NCBI GenBank assembly: GCA_016212855.1
Contig: JACRDP010000029.1
Span: 62,001-126,000 of the forward strand
Reading direction: 5' to 3'
From: Elusimicrobiota bacterium
GTDB lineage: Bacteria; Elusimicrobiota; Elusimicrobia; UBA1565; UBA9628
DNA: 64,000 nucleotides
Position numbers and translations under genes: made by a program. The stretch's first letter is position 1. Each line of letters starts with the position of its first letter. This document shows, piece by piece, positions 1 through 12,494 of the stretch. The notes under the pieces are model-generated. The model ran no database searches and had not been told where the DNA came from. It saw only the letters and a list, made by a program, of their open reading frames with translations.

Positions 1-417
1 ATCGAGCGCGCCGGACGCCGCGTAATACGCGGCGGGCGCGGTCAGGCACAGGGTCACGACGCCGGAAGCTTCGTTGAGCGCGTCGAAGCGGCGGCCGGCC
101 CGGGTGGCCGCCAGGTTCGCGGCCAGCATCGCGCCGGCGGGGATGGCGAAGAACAGAAGATTCGGGCGTCCCATCAGCGCGATGAGCGGCAGGAAGCCGG
201 CCGTCGCCGACGCGGCATACAAAGCCAGCCAGCGCAGGGCCCGGCGGTCGTCGCGGCTCGCGAGCAAAGCTTGAAGCGGAGTGCGCAGGAGGAACGCCGC
301 CAGCGCGCCGAGCGCGAACAGGCCGGCCGCGGCCGGGGAGAACCCGGGCGCGGCGGAGAATCCGATCAGAAGCGGCGCCAGGACGATGGCCCAGGCGCCG
401 TGTTCGCGGGGGAGCAT
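1..417 (-). CDS. YwiC-like membrane protein (truncated at window edge)
   Basis: Manual minus-strand translation: MLPREHGAWAIVLAPLLIGFSAAPGFSPAAAGLFALGALAAFLLRTPLQALLASRDDRRALRWLALYAASATAGFLPL...; LPREHGAWA is the YwiC-like N-terminal signature. Open to the window edge, so absent from the ORF track. Confidence 0.75.
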   Translation of the reverse strand, partial: MLPREHGAWAIVLAPLLIGFSAAPGFSPAAAGLFALGALAAFLLRTPLQALLASRDDRRALRWLALYAASATAGFLPLIALMGRPNLLFFAIPAGAMLAANLAATRAGRRFDALNEASGVVTLCLTAPAAYYAASGALD

Positions 418-429
418 AGCCTTCGGCAG

Positions 430-444
430 GCAACATTCCGGCCA
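430..444 (-). promoter_or_regulatory. sigma54 -24/-12 promoter: TGGCCG-GAATG-TTGC
   Basis: Exact 15-mer on minus strand; C of TTGC is 13 nt from the ATG of the YwiC-like CDS. Confidence 0.75.
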
Positions 445-447
445 TGC

Positions 448-462
448 TGGCCGCTTTGTTGC
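448..462 (+). promoter_or_regulatory. sigma54 -24/-12 promoter: TGGCCG-CTTTG-TTGC
   Basis: Exact 15-mer; 17 nt from C of TTGC to the nifJ ATG at 479. Confidence 0.75.
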
Positions 463-478
463 CTGGCCGAGAGAGCCT

Positions 479-4024
<3,546 letters not shown>

Positions 4025-4028
4025 GGAA

Positions 4029-5030
4029 ATGACCATGGACTTGACGACGACCTATCTCGGACTCAAGCTGCGCACGCCGCTCGTGTGCTCGGCCAGTCCG
4101 CTCTCGGAGACTTTGGACGGCATCCGCCGCCTGGAGGACGCGGGGGCTTCGGCCGTGGTTCTGAGCTCGCTGTTTGAGGAGCAACTGACGCGCGATCGCG
4201 ACGACCTGCTCGCGCACCTGAGCGCGAACACCGACGCTTTCTCCGAGGCGCAGAGCTTCTTTCCGGCCGTGGAGAATTTTCACTGGGGCCCGGAGAGCTA
4301 CCTGAACCACATCCGCAAGGCCAAGGCGGCGTCGCGTATTCCCATCATCGCCAGCCTCAACGGCACGTCGCTCGGCGGGTGGACGAGCTACGCGCGCGAC
4401 ATTCAAAGCGCCGGCGCGGACGCGCTCGAGCTCAACATCTACTGCATCCCCACCGATCCCGCCGTTCCGGGCTCCGAGGTGGAGCGCGTCCACGTCGATA
4501 TTCTGACCGCCGTGCGCTCGGCGGTGAGCATTCCGGTCGCCGTCAAGCTCGCGCCCTTTTTCAGCAACATGGCGAGCATGGCCAAGAGGCTGGACGATGC
4601 CGGTGCCGGGGCCCTCGTGCTGTTCAACCGCTTCTATCAGCCCGACTTCGACCTGGAGCGGCTCGAGGTGCGCCCCAATCTCCTGCTCAGCACGCCGCAG
4701 GCCCTGCGCCTGCCGCTGCACTGGACGGCGGTTTTGTCGGGTCGCATCAAGGCCGACCTGGCGGCGACGAGCGGCATCCACACCGCGATGGACTCGCTGA
4801 AGCTTCTGATGGCGGGCGCAACCACGACGATGCTGTGCTCGGCGCTTTATAAATTCGGCATCGAGCACATCAAAACGATCGAAGCGGATATCACGCGCTG
4901 GATGACGGAGCGCGAGTACGTCTCAGTCACGCAATTGCGGGGCAGCATGAGCCAGCGCAACTGCGCCGATCCGAGCGCCTTCGAGCGTCAGCAGTACATT
5001 CGAACTTTGACGACTTACAAGGGGCTCTGA
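4029..5030 (+). CDS. dihydroorotate dehydrogenase-like TIM-barrel protein
   Basis: MTMDLTTTYLGLKLRTPLVCSASPLSETLDGIRRLEDAGASAVVLSSLFEEQ; 4 nt after nifJ; DHOD-like fold signatures. Confidence 0.85.
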   Translation: MTMDLTTTYLGLKLRTPLVCSASPLSETLDGIRRLEDAGASAVVLSSLFEEQLTRDRDDLLAHLSANTDAFSEAQSFFPAVENFHWGPESYLNHIRKAKAASRIPIIASLNGTSLGGWTSYARDIQSAGADALELNIYCIPTDPAVPGSEVERVHVDILTAVRSAVSIPVAVKLAPFFSNMASMAKRLDDAGAGALVLFNRFYQPDFDLERLEVRPNLLLSTPQALRLPLHWTAVLSGRIKADLAATSGIHTAMDSLKLLMAGATTTMLCSALYKFGIEHIKTIEADITRWMTEREYVSVTQLRGSMSQRNCADPSAFERQQYIRTLTTYKGL

Positions 5031-5084
5031 GTCGTAATGTTGCACGCGGAATATCGCGGCGCAAGTCTCGTTTGGGGAGGGATT

Positions 5085-5567
5085 ATGCTGGCAAAAGATA
5101 TCATGCGCAAGAAGGTCGTCTCGGTGGAAAGCTGGCTGACCTTGCCGGAGCTGGCGAAGATTTTCGAGGAGAAATGCATCAGCGGCGCGCCGGTGGTCGA
5201 CGAGGTGGGGGCGATCCTCGGAGTCGTGTCCCAGACGGATCTCGTGCGCACGCGCCGCGAGGCGCCGAGCGGAATTCCCTCCTACCACCGGGAGTTCGAC
5301 GATTCGGTCCGCTCAGCCGGCCTTCACATCGAGGAGCTCGATCAAACCCGCGTGGAGCAGATCATGACGCCGGGCGCGATCGCGCTCGACGAGATGACGC
5401 CGGTCGAGAAGGTGGCCAAGGTCATGATCGACAGCCGCATACACCGGGTCCTGATCACCAAGGGGGACAAGCTCGCCGGGATCGTGACGACCATGGACTT
5501 CCTGCGCGCTTTGGTCGCGCTCGCCAAGAAGAAGCCGGCGAAGCGTCAGCGGTCGCCGGTCATATAG
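5085..5567 (+). CDS. CBS-domain pair protein
   Basis: MLAKDIMRKKVVSVESWLTLPELAKIFEEKCISGAPVVDEVGAILGVVSQTDLVR...; SD ggagg upstream. Confidence 0.85.
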   Translation: MLAKDIMRKKVVSVESWLTLPELAKIFEEKCISGAPVVDEVGAILGVVSQTDLVRTRREAPSGIPSYHREFDDSVRSAGLHIEELDQTRVEQIMTPGAIALDEMTPVEKVAKVMIDSRIHRVLITKGDKLAGIVTTMDFLRALVALAKKKPAKRQRSPVI

Positions 5568-6070
5568 TCGTTGATCGCGGCCCAGTAGAGGTCGATTTCC
5601 CGCGTCATCAGCCGGAGCTGGACGCTGGCCTGACGCGAGAGGCGGTGCAAGGTCGAACGCCCGGCGACGGCGTTGAAGGTCGGCCAGAGCTTGCGCTCCT
5701 CGTCCGTGAAGTGAAGGCGCAGCAGGCGCGCCAGACGCACGGCCGCCGCGCGCAGGGCGACCCCGTCGCCGTCCGGCTTCTGCGCGAGCAGGTCCCGGGC
5801 CTCTTCACGCAGGCGGGTCAGCACGAAATGCTGGCCTTCGATGAGCCGGCGCGCCCGCTCGCCGTCCGGGGTGCTCATCGCCGGGGCTTCGTCGAAAACC
5901 AGGTGCTCGAGCCGCTCGTGCGCCTCCAGCGCCCGGAGCAGGACGAGCAAGGTGTTGCGCGTCTCGCGGTCGGCCGCGCGCGGGTCGGGATCGACGGCGC
6001 CCCGCTCCAGGCGTCCGATGACGCGCAGCAGAAGCGCGTGCTCTTCGGCCAGCGACGTGAATACGCTCAT
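5546..6070 (-). CDS. hemerythrin HHE-domain protein
   Basis: MSVFTSLAEEHALLLRVIGRLERGAV...ALEAHERLEHLVFDE...HFTDEERKLWP: spaced H/E ligands. Confidence 0.75.
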   Translation of the reverse strand: MSVFTSLAEEHALLLRVIGRLERGAVDPDPRAADRETRNTLLVLLRALEAHERLEHLVFDEAPAMSTPDGERARRLIEGQHFVLTRLREEARDLLAQKPDGDGVALRAAAVRLARLLRLHFTDEERKLWPTFNAVAGRSTLHRLSRQASVQLRLMTREIDLYWAAINDYMTGDR

Positions 6071-7137
6071 GACGGACCTCCCGGAGCGGCGGACGGCAGA
6101 CGCAAGGTGAAGACGGCCCCGCGCCCTTCATCCGATTCGGCCTCGATCTCGCCGCCCATCGCCCGCATGGCGGCGCGGCAGAAGGTCAGGCCGAGGCCCA
6201 GGCCGTGACGCCGGCCGCCGTTGTCGCCCTGATAATAGCGGTCGAAGATGTGGGGCAGGTCACGGGCCGGGATGCCCGGGCCGTTGTCGGTAACGCGAAT
6301 GAGCACGATATTTTCAAGCAACGAAGCGTCCAGCGAGATCCGTCCGCCCTGCGGCGTGAACTTGAGGGCGTTGCCGAGGATATTGCTTAACGCGCGACGC
6401 AGCAGCTCCGGATCGGCGCGTGCAGTCAGCGTCGGGGGGGCGTTGTAGGTCAACAGCTGCCCGCCTGTGGCGGCCGCGGGCGCGTGCTCCTCGACGACGC
6501 TTCGAATCAGCGCCTCGACGCCGACGGTCCCGGAATGCACGGGCATCGCGCCGTCCTCGAGCCGGTTCGTATCGAGATAGGCGTTGATCAAAGCCTCCAG
6601 ACGGCGGCAGTTCCGCACACCGCCCTCGACGAGCGCCAAATCGTCGGCGGCCAAGGGGTGCCCGGCGCCCATGTCTTCGACGGCGCGCAACGTGCCGAGC
6701 GCGATCGTCAACGGACTGCGGAAGTCGTGGGCGAGCATCTGCCGCCACTCCTCCTTCTGCCTTCCGGCCTCGGCTTGGGCGGTGACGTCTTCGACGAGGA
6801 GAAAATGCCGGTCGTGGCTGGGAAGCCGCACCCGCATGCAGCGCACCCGCAGATCGCGGCCCGTGGGGGCGAAGCGTCCCTTGAACGTCGCCGCGTGAAC
6901 CGGGCCTCGCGGAACGCGCAGAGGACAGTTCGCGGCCTCGTCGCAACTGTGGCCTTCCAGCCCGCCGCAGAGGATGCCGCAGATCGCCTCTTGCGTGAGC
7001 GCGGCGACTTTCGGGCCGAGCAACGTGCCCGCGGCCGCATTGGCGTAGAGAAGCTTCCCGTCCGCGTCGGCCACGCAGACACCGTCCGTCAGACAATCAA
7101 ACAGAGGCTGTAAACCGTCGAGAAAGTCGGTCGCCAT
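6067..7137 (-). CDS. PAS-domain sensor histidine kinase with Cys-rich PAS
   Basis: MATDFLDGLQPLFDCLTDGVCVADADGKLLYANAAAGTLLG...AICGILCGGLEGHSCDEAANCPLRVP...LAHDFRSPLTIALGTL...DNGPGIPARDLPHIFDRYYQ. Confidence 0.9.
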   Translation of the reverse strand: MATDFLDGLQPLFDCLTDGVCVADADGKLLYANAAAGTLLGPKVAALTQEAICGILCGGLEGHSCDEAANCPLRVPRGPVHAATFKGRFAPTGRDLRVRCMRVRLPSHDRHFLLVEDVTAQAEAGRQKEEWRQMLAHDFRSPLTIALGTLRAVEDMGAGHPLAADDLALVEGGVRNCRRLEALINAYLDTNRLEDGAMPVHSGTVGVEALIRSVVEEHAPAAATGGQLLTYNAPPTLTARADPELLRRALSNILGNALKFTPQGGRISLDASLLENIVLIRVTDNGPGIPARDLPHIFDRYYQGDNGGRRHGLGLGLTFCRAAMRAMGGEIEAESDEGRGAVFTLRLPSAAPGGPS

Positions 7138-7149
7138 ACCGGCTGTGTC

Positions 7150-7164
7150 GCACCATAAAGGCCA
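7150..7164 (-). promoter_or_regulatory. degenerate sigma54-like site: TGGCCT-TTATG-GTGC
   Basis: Invariant GG and GC retained; 13 nt from the histidine kinase ATG, same spacing as other leaderless sites here. Confidence 0.45.
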
Positions 7165-7189
7165 ATAGTGACAAGCGCAGGCCGGGCGG

Positions 7190-8128
7190 CTACGAACCGC
7201 TCGGTCTAGTGCGCTGCCGGGCGAGGCCGCGGGAGGCGATGACCTCCTGGGTGCCGCAGGAGCAGTAATACACCGAAAGGGAACGCGTGTGCGCGAGGGC
7301 GAAAAGGAGAAGCTCGAGGGCGGCCACGCCGCTCTCCGCCGTCGGGCGCCAGAGAAGGTGGGGCGAATCGACCTTGAGGGGAACCTGGCCGTCTGAAACG
7401 ACTCGGTCGCGGTTCTCCGCGCAGAGAAACAGCTCATGGATGTTGAGAAAAGGCACGCCCATCGCGTCGAGTTCGAGGACCATGCGTTCGAGCTGCTTCT
7501 TGTGCTCGGGGATGACGGGAATCTCGACGGCGACCTCCTCGAAGATCCAATGGGCGCGGCGCACGGGCTCTAAGTCGTAGCCCCGGGCGGCCAAGTCGAA
7601 GCGGATCGCGTCGAGGCCCGCGCGGCGCAGTTCGAGCAAGGTGAGGTCGTCGGCCCGGTCGCCGTTGGTGTAGAGGTCCACGCGCGGAGGCCGGGGCATG
7701 GCCTTGAGCGCGCGCAATATGGCGAGAACCCGTTCCGGACGCAGCAGCGGCTCGCCGCCGGACAGACCGACGCTGCGCAAGCCGAAGCGCTCGACGATCT
7801 CCGGGGCCTCGGAGGGGTCGGAGATGGGGATGCCGTGGACGACGGTCTCGTCCACACGCGGTTTGTGGTTGAAACAGAAAAAACAGTCGCGCGTGCACAG
7901 GCCGGTGACGAGCAGGTTCGTGCCGCGCCCGGCGAGACAGGAGCGGCAGCCGGGGGGGAGGCGGCGGGTGTACAGCGTCCTCGATTCGAAGTCGCCGTTG
8001 ATGCCGGCTTGGCGAAGGCGCTCGAGTAGGATCTCGATTGTGTTCGCGCGTTCGGGCGCGGGCGCGTCGCCGGGCAAGGGCGTGCGGGCGCGGACCGCCT
8101 TGCGCGCGTGCCAGCTCAGCGGATCCAT
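7190..8128 (-). CDS. radical SAM protein
   Basis: MDPLSWHARKAVRARTPLPGD...GLCTRDCFFCFNHKP (Cx3Cx2C), GLSGGEPLLRPERV, C-terminal YYCSCGTQE. Confidence 0.85.
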   Translation of the reverse strand: MDPLSWHARKAVRARTPLPGDAPAPERANTIEILLERLRQAGINGDFESRTLYTRRLPPGCRSCLAGRGTNLLVTGLCTRDCFFCFNHKPRVDETVVHGIPISDPSEAPEIVERFGLRSVGLSGGEPLLRPERVLAILRALKAMPRPPRVDLYTNGDRADDLTLLELRRAGLDAIRFDLAARGYDLEPVRRAHWIFEEVAVEIPVIPEHKKQLERMVLELDAMGVPFLNIHELFLCAENRDRVVSDGQVPLKVDSPHLLWRPTAESGVAALELLLFALAHTRSLSVYYCSCGTQEVIASRGLARQRTRPSGS

Positions 8129-8373
8129 ATTCGAGGGAAGAAGCTGAAGTAGATGTTGGTCAATGCGCCCGCCGTGGTCAGCGCGTTGAGGCTGTAAAAC
8201 ACCGTGTCGCCCCGGGAGTACGCGTAGAGGGTCAGCGCGAAACTGCCCATGGCCGAGAGAGCCAAAAAGGAGCGGTTGACCGCGCAACGTCCGGCGCGGA
8301 TGGTCTCCAGCGATTGGGGAATCCACGCCAGGGCGAAGCAGATCAGACCGACGTAGCCTATCGAGGCGGACAT
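8116..8373 (-). CDS. SemiSWEET/PQ-loop-like small membrane protein
   Basis: MSASIGYVGLICFALAWIPQSLETIRAGRCAVNRSFLALSAMGSFALTLYAYSRGDTVFYSLNALTTAGALTNIYFSFFPR. Confidence 0.7.
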   Translation of the reverse strand: MSASIGYVGLICFALAWIPQSLETIRAGRCAVNRSFLALSAMGSFALTLYAYSRGDTVFYSLNALTTAGALTNIYFSFFPRIWIR

Positions 8374-8966
8374 GCTCCGGACTGCCGAGCAACATTCCGG
8401 CCCTTTTCCAACGGCGGATATACGGTTTCGAGGCGCGCCACAAGAGCCTCATAGCCGGCGCGCTTCACCGGACCCATGCGCTCCGCCTCGACGCGCGCGA
8501 AGTCCCTCGTCATCGTCTCCCAGTCCTCTTTCGGAATGGCGTTTAGAGCCATGGGGTAGAGGATGTTGTTCTCCTTGAAGATGTGGTGGGCCAGAAGCTG
8601 GGCGTAGCCCGACGCGGCGCTCATCGCGTCTTCGGCGGCCGAGGGCGAACCCTCTTTGAGACCCTTGGCGGCCAGACGCAAAGCCTGTACGAACTCGCGG
8701 CCTTGGCGGTGCTCGATGAGCATCATTCCCACCGGCCCGCCGTCGCGGGGGAAACCGGCGCGCTCCATGGCGGTGAAGAGATAGTCCTCTTCCTTGCCGT
8801 GATGGGTCTGATCGGCGTAGATCGCGATGAAGTCGAGCGCGGAGTCCAGATCCACGGATTCGACGCGCCCCCCATCGCTGAGACGGCGGCACATGCCTTC
8901 CAGAACGCCGAGCATGCGCAGGATGACCGTGTGATCGTCCATGAGTTCCTGGATCGCTGCTTTCAC
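8358..8966 (-). CDS. hemerythrin-domain protein
   Basis: MKAAIQELMDDHTVILRMLGVLEGMC...YADQTHHGKEEDYLFTAME...IEHRQGREF...LLAHHIFKENNILYPMA. Confidence 0.88.
   Translation of the reverse strand: MKAAIQELMDDHTVILRMLGVLEGMCRRLSDGGRVESVDLDSALDFIAIYADQTHHGKEEDYLFTAMERAGFPRDGGPVGMMLIEHRQGREFVQALRLAAKGLKEGSPSAAEDAMSAASGYAQLLAHHIFKENNILYPMALNAIPKEDWETMTRDFARVEAERMGPVKRAGYEALVARLETVYPPLEKGRNVARQSGACPPR
8389..8403 (-). promoter_or_regulatory. sigma54 promoter: GGGCCG-GAATG-TTGC (inside hemerythrin 3' end)
   Basis: Matches consensus; 16 nt from ATG of the PQ-loop gene at 8373. Confidence 0.6.
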
Positions 8967-8979
8967 ATTCTCTCCTTGC

Positions 8980-10140
8980 TTAACCGTGATGATGAAGGCT
9001 CTCGACTAAATACGGGTCCTTCTCCGGAACCGCCGGCGCCGAGGCGAAAGCCCGGTCGAAGAGAAGGACGAAGACGCCCGCCAGGCCGAGGAAGATGGGC
9101 AGGTCGAGCCAATGAAGCCGGGCCGCGCCCGAGATGGAGGGCATGATCATGACGTACAGATCGAGCCCGCGTCCCAGGCACACCGACACGCATGCCGCGA
9201 TCAAGGTCTTGTCGTCCTTCTTGGACAGGATCCGGATGAGCAGGGCGCTGGGCAGCAGAAAATTCGCCGTAAGGCTCAGCATCTGCACGGCCATCCAACC
9301 GCGGGATGATCGCAGAACGTAGTAGGCGGTCTCTTCGGGGATGTTCGCGTACCAAATCAACAGAAACTGGCAGAACCAGAGATAGGCCCAGAACACGCCG
9401 AAGCCGAACACATACTTGCCCAGGTCGTGGCGATGATGCTCGTTGAACTCCGCGAACAGGCCGCGCCGGTGCAGCAGGACCGTCAGCAGGGCGATGGTCG
9501 CGAGAACATGAACGAACGCGCCGCCGAACATGTACCAGGGGAACATCGTGCTGTACCAGTGCGGTTCAAGGGACATGATCCAGTCGATCGAAGCGAGCGT
9601 GAAGGTGACGCCGAAGACGACCATGAAGGCCGCGGACAACCGCTTGTTTTTGTGCGTGTGCGCGACGCTCCCGTCCACATCCTGCCGTCGCGAGTTCTTG
9701 ATGATGGCTCTTGCGAACGCCATCCACAGCGACAGGATCGCGGCGGCGCGCACGGCCCAGAAGGGCAGATTCAGGTAGCCGGCCTTGGCGTGAAGGATCT
9801 GATCGTGGACGGCGGCCGCATGGTGCGCCCAATGATAGAGCGAGTGCGATCCGAGCAGCAGGACCAGCATGCCCAGCGCTCCTGCGGGGAGATAGGCCGT
9901 CATCGCTTCCGGAACGCGTCGAAACAGCACGGGCCAGCCTGCCCCGACCAGGTTCTGGATGGCGATGAAGACCAGCGCCGTGACGGCGAGCATGAGGAAG
10001 TAAGTATTGCCAAGAAGAAATCCGGCCAGCGCCCGCTGCGGCGCCAGCTTGAGACCGATGAGGAAGGCGGCCGCGCCGAGAACGGCGAGAACCGTGCAGA
10101 CGGACCGGGCCTGGGGGTCCAGGAGTGATCGGCGGGTCAT
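8980..10140 (-). CDS. actF: alternative complex III subunit ActF (quinol:cytochrome c oxidoreductase membrane subunit)
   Basis: Polytopic membrane protein, SLYHWAHHAAAVHDQILHAKAGYLNLPFWAVRA...ASIDWIMSLEPHWYSTMFPWYMFGGAFV; position at end of act set. Confidence 0.88.
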   Translation of the reverse strand: MTRRSLLDPQARSVCTVLAVLGAAAFLIGLKLAPQRALAGFLLGNTYFLMLAVTALVFIAIQNLVGAGWPVLFRRVPEAMTAYLPAGALGMLVLLLGSHSLYHWAHHAAAVHDQILHAKAGYLNLPFWAVRAAAILSLWMAFARAIIKNSRRQDVDGSVAHTHKNKRLSAAFMVVFGVTFTLASIDWIMSLEPHWYSTMFPWYMFGGAFVHVLATIALLTVLLHRRGLFAEFNEHHRHDLGKYVFGFGVFWAYLWFCQFLLIWYANIPEETAYYVLRSSRGWMAVQMLSLTANFLLPSALLIRILSKKDDKTLIAACVSVCLGRGLDLYVMIMPSISGAARLHWLDLPIFLGLAGVFVLLFDRAFASAPAVPEKDPYLVESLHHHG

Positions 10141-12494
10141 TTTTTATTCTCCCAGGAGCGCATGTAGGCGACGATTTTGCGGATGTCGGCGGCGGAGAGC
10201 TCGGCCACGCCGCCGGCGCCCGCGCCGAAGGGACGCATGGCGGTGTTCGGCCGTCCCAGGGCGATGGTCGCCATCAACAGGCCGTCGTCGGCGGCATGCA
10301 GAAACTCCGGTGTGTTGAGCGAGGGCGCGTAGCCCTTGGTTCCGGTCGAAGCTTGGGCGCGCCCCTCCGCGCCGTGGCAGGCCAGGCAGTAGCGTTTGAA
10401 GAGCTCCGCGCCTTCCTGCGCCGAGCTTTCAGTCCGGTCGATGACGCGGGTCGTGTTCGGGGGATTCCTCTCCCAGGAACGTATGTAGGCGACGAGGTCC
10501 ATGACCTCTCGCTGGCTGAGCTGGGTGACATTGCCGGCCTGGCCGAAGGCGCGCATCTCCGTGCCTTGCCGGCCCATGATGATGGTCGCGGCCAAATAGC
10601 CGTTGGAGGCCGCTTTGAGGAAGCCGAGCGCATTAAGCGAGGGACCGCTGGAGCCTTCGCCCTGCTGGCCGTGGCACTTCGAACAGCCGCCCTTGCCGAG
10701 GAAAATCTCCTTGCCCGCGTCCGCCGAGGCGCCGGGGAATTCCCGGTCGAGCAGGTCGACGCGGGGTTTGGAGCCGAGTGTCCTCAGGTACGACACGACA
10801 TGGTCGATATCCGACGAATTCAAGGACATCAAGGTCCCGGCGCTGTGGCCTTCCAGGAATCCCTTCATGCCGGTTCCCTGCTTGCCCTGGGCGATCGTTC
10901 TCCAGAGGAACTCGTCCTTGGCCGAGGCGAGGAAGACCGCGTTCCCGATCTGTCCGCCGACGCCGCCGCGTCCCTCGGGACCGTGGCAGGCGATGCAGGC
11001 CTTGTCGAAGATGAGCTTGCCGAACTCGGGCTCGCCGCGGCGCGCGGGGCGATTGAGCGCGACGCTTTCGCTCTTCTGCCAGGTGCGCATGAACTTGAGC
11101 AGGTCGGCGACGTCGCGGGAGGGAAGGAAGTACCAGGCCGGCATCGCCGTGCCGGGACGTCCCTTCGAGACGGCGTTGAATAAGAACTCGTCGTCGGCCA
11201 TTCTCAGGAAAGAGTCGCTGTTCAGCCGCGAGCCGATGCCGCCCTCGCCCTGGACTCCGTGGCAGGACGCGCAGCGCGCGGAGAAGATCTTCGCGCCGAT
11301 CTCGGCCGAGGCCGCGGGCAGCAGGTCCCGGACTTCGGCCAGGCTGTGGCGGGGACGCGACCAGGAGCCGAGATAGGCGACCAGGTCGCCGATCTCTCCC
11401 GTCGAGAGATTGTAGGAGGCGGGCATGGCGGTGTGCTTGCGCCCGCTGATGACCATGTCGCGGAAGAACTGCGGGGACGCGATCGACAGGAAGCTCGGGC
11501 TGTTGAGGGTGTTGCCGATGCCGCCCTGGCCGTTGCGGCCGTGGCAAGCCGCGCAGCGTCCGCGGAAGATCGCCTCGCCGCGTTTGGGATCGGAGGCCTG
11601 CGCGAGGACCGCGGCGCGGTCGGGCGTTGCGTTGTCCCAGGTGCGCAGGTGCTTGATGATGCTGAGCATCTGCGTGCGCGTGAGCGTCTTCTCCCAGGCG
11701 GGCATCTGCGAGCCCTTGCGGCCGTGGGTGATGATGTCGATGTAGTAGTCGTCGTCCACCATGGAGAGCACGGACGGAAGGTGCAACGTGGGCACGCCGG
11801 GCACGCCGGCGCGGCCTTCGGCGCCGTGGCAGGCGGAGCAGTTCTGCGCGAACAGCTCCTTGCCGTAGGACTCGGAGACGAGGTGCAGGCGGCGGGGGTC
11901 CTCGGGAATCTCCGCCAGGGGCCCGAGCCGCGCGATCTCGGTGCGTTGGAGCTCGCGCAGATACGAGACGACGCGCCAGCGCTCGTCCATCGGCAGCTGG
12001 GCGGCGTGCGGCGGCATGTTGTTGCGGCCGTAGGTGAGAATGTGGAAGAGCTCGCCGTCGGGAAGGTCGAAGGAGGATTTTCCGGCCAGGGAGAAGGACA
12101 ACGCGGGGAATGATTTCGCGACGCCGCCGTCGCCGCGGCCTTTGGCGCCGTGGCAATGGAGGCAGTACTGCGAATAGGAGACCTTGCCGCGCTCGAGATT
12201 GTCGAGCGTGGGGGACATGGGATTTCTGAGCTCGCGGGCCGCGCGCGCGCGTTCCTCGAGAGACGGTCCATAATGGAAAGTCGTGCCGCCTCGCGGGAAG
12301 GTCCCGGCCGGCGGCGTCTGCTGTGTGAGGCCGCCCGGGAGGATCGCGTTGTCGGTCTGGGACTTGGACGCGGGGGACTTGACCATCTCGTTGAACAGCC
12401 GCAGGTGCGGCTGCGTGAGATCGCGGCGGGTGGCGAGCACCAGCGCCAGCAAAGCGCCGAGGAGCAATGCGGCGGGGATGACGAGGCGTTTCAT
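10137..12494 (-). CDS. actE: heptaheme cytochrome c (ActE position of alternative complex III)
   Basis: Start MKRLVIPAALLLGALLALVLATRRDLTQP; seven CxxCHG motifs (CLHCHG, CSACHG, CAACHG, CASCHG, CIACHG, CSKCHG, CLACHG) in tandem modules. Track start at 12854 is upstream of the real start. Confidence 0.9.
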   Translation of the reverse strand: MKRLVIPAALLLGALLALVLATRRDLTQPHLRLFNEMVKSPASKSQTDNAILPGGLTQQTPPAGTFPRGGTTFHYGPSLEERARAARELRNPMSPTLDNLERGKVSYSQYCLHCHGAKGRGDGGVAKSFPALSFSLAGKSSFDLPDGELFHILTYGRNNMPPHAAQLPMDERWRVVSYLRELQRTEIARLGPLAEIPEDPRRLHLVSESYGKELFAQNCSACHGAEGRAGVPGVPTLHLPSVLSMVDDDYYIDIITHGRKGSQMPAWEKTLTRTQMLSIIKHLRTWDNATPDRAAVLAQASDPKRGEAIFRGRCAACHGRNGQGGIGNTLNSPSFLSIASPQFFRDMVISGRKHTAMPASYNLSTGEIGDLVAYLGSWSRPRHSLAEVRDLLPAASAEIGAKIFSARCASCHGVQGEGGIGSRLNSDSFLRMADDEFLFNAVSKGRPGTAMPAWYFLPSRDVADLLKFMRTWQKSESVALNRPARRGEPEFGKLIFDKACIACHGPEGRGGVGGQIGNAVFLASAKDEFLWRTIAQGKQGTGMKGFLEGHSAGTLMSLNSSDIDHVVSYLRTLGSKPRVDLLDREFPGASADAGKEIFLGKGGCSKCHGQQGEGSSGPSLNALGFLKAASNGYLAATIIMGRQGTEMRAFGQAGNVTQLSQREVMDLVAYIRSWERNPPNTTRVIDRTESSAQEGAELFKRYCLACHGAEGRAQASTGTKGYAPSLNTPEFLHAADDGLLMATIALGRPNTAMRPFGAGAGGVAELSAADIRKIVAYMRSWENKK

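Noticed and set aside
281-478. N-terminal extension of nifJ in the ORF track
   Set aside because: Covers the divergent YwiC-like gene and both sigma54 sites; PFOR homology begins at MPTPFQIVDANEA (479).
5029-5043. Possible sigma54 site GAGTCG-TAATG-TTGC before the CBS gene at 5085
   Set aside because: -24 element lacks the GG dinucleotide; -12 half only.
10137-12494. Treating the seven CxxCH modules as assembly-duplicated sequence
   Set aside because: Modules are clearly diverged at protein and DNA level, so they are ancient repeats, not an assembly artefact.
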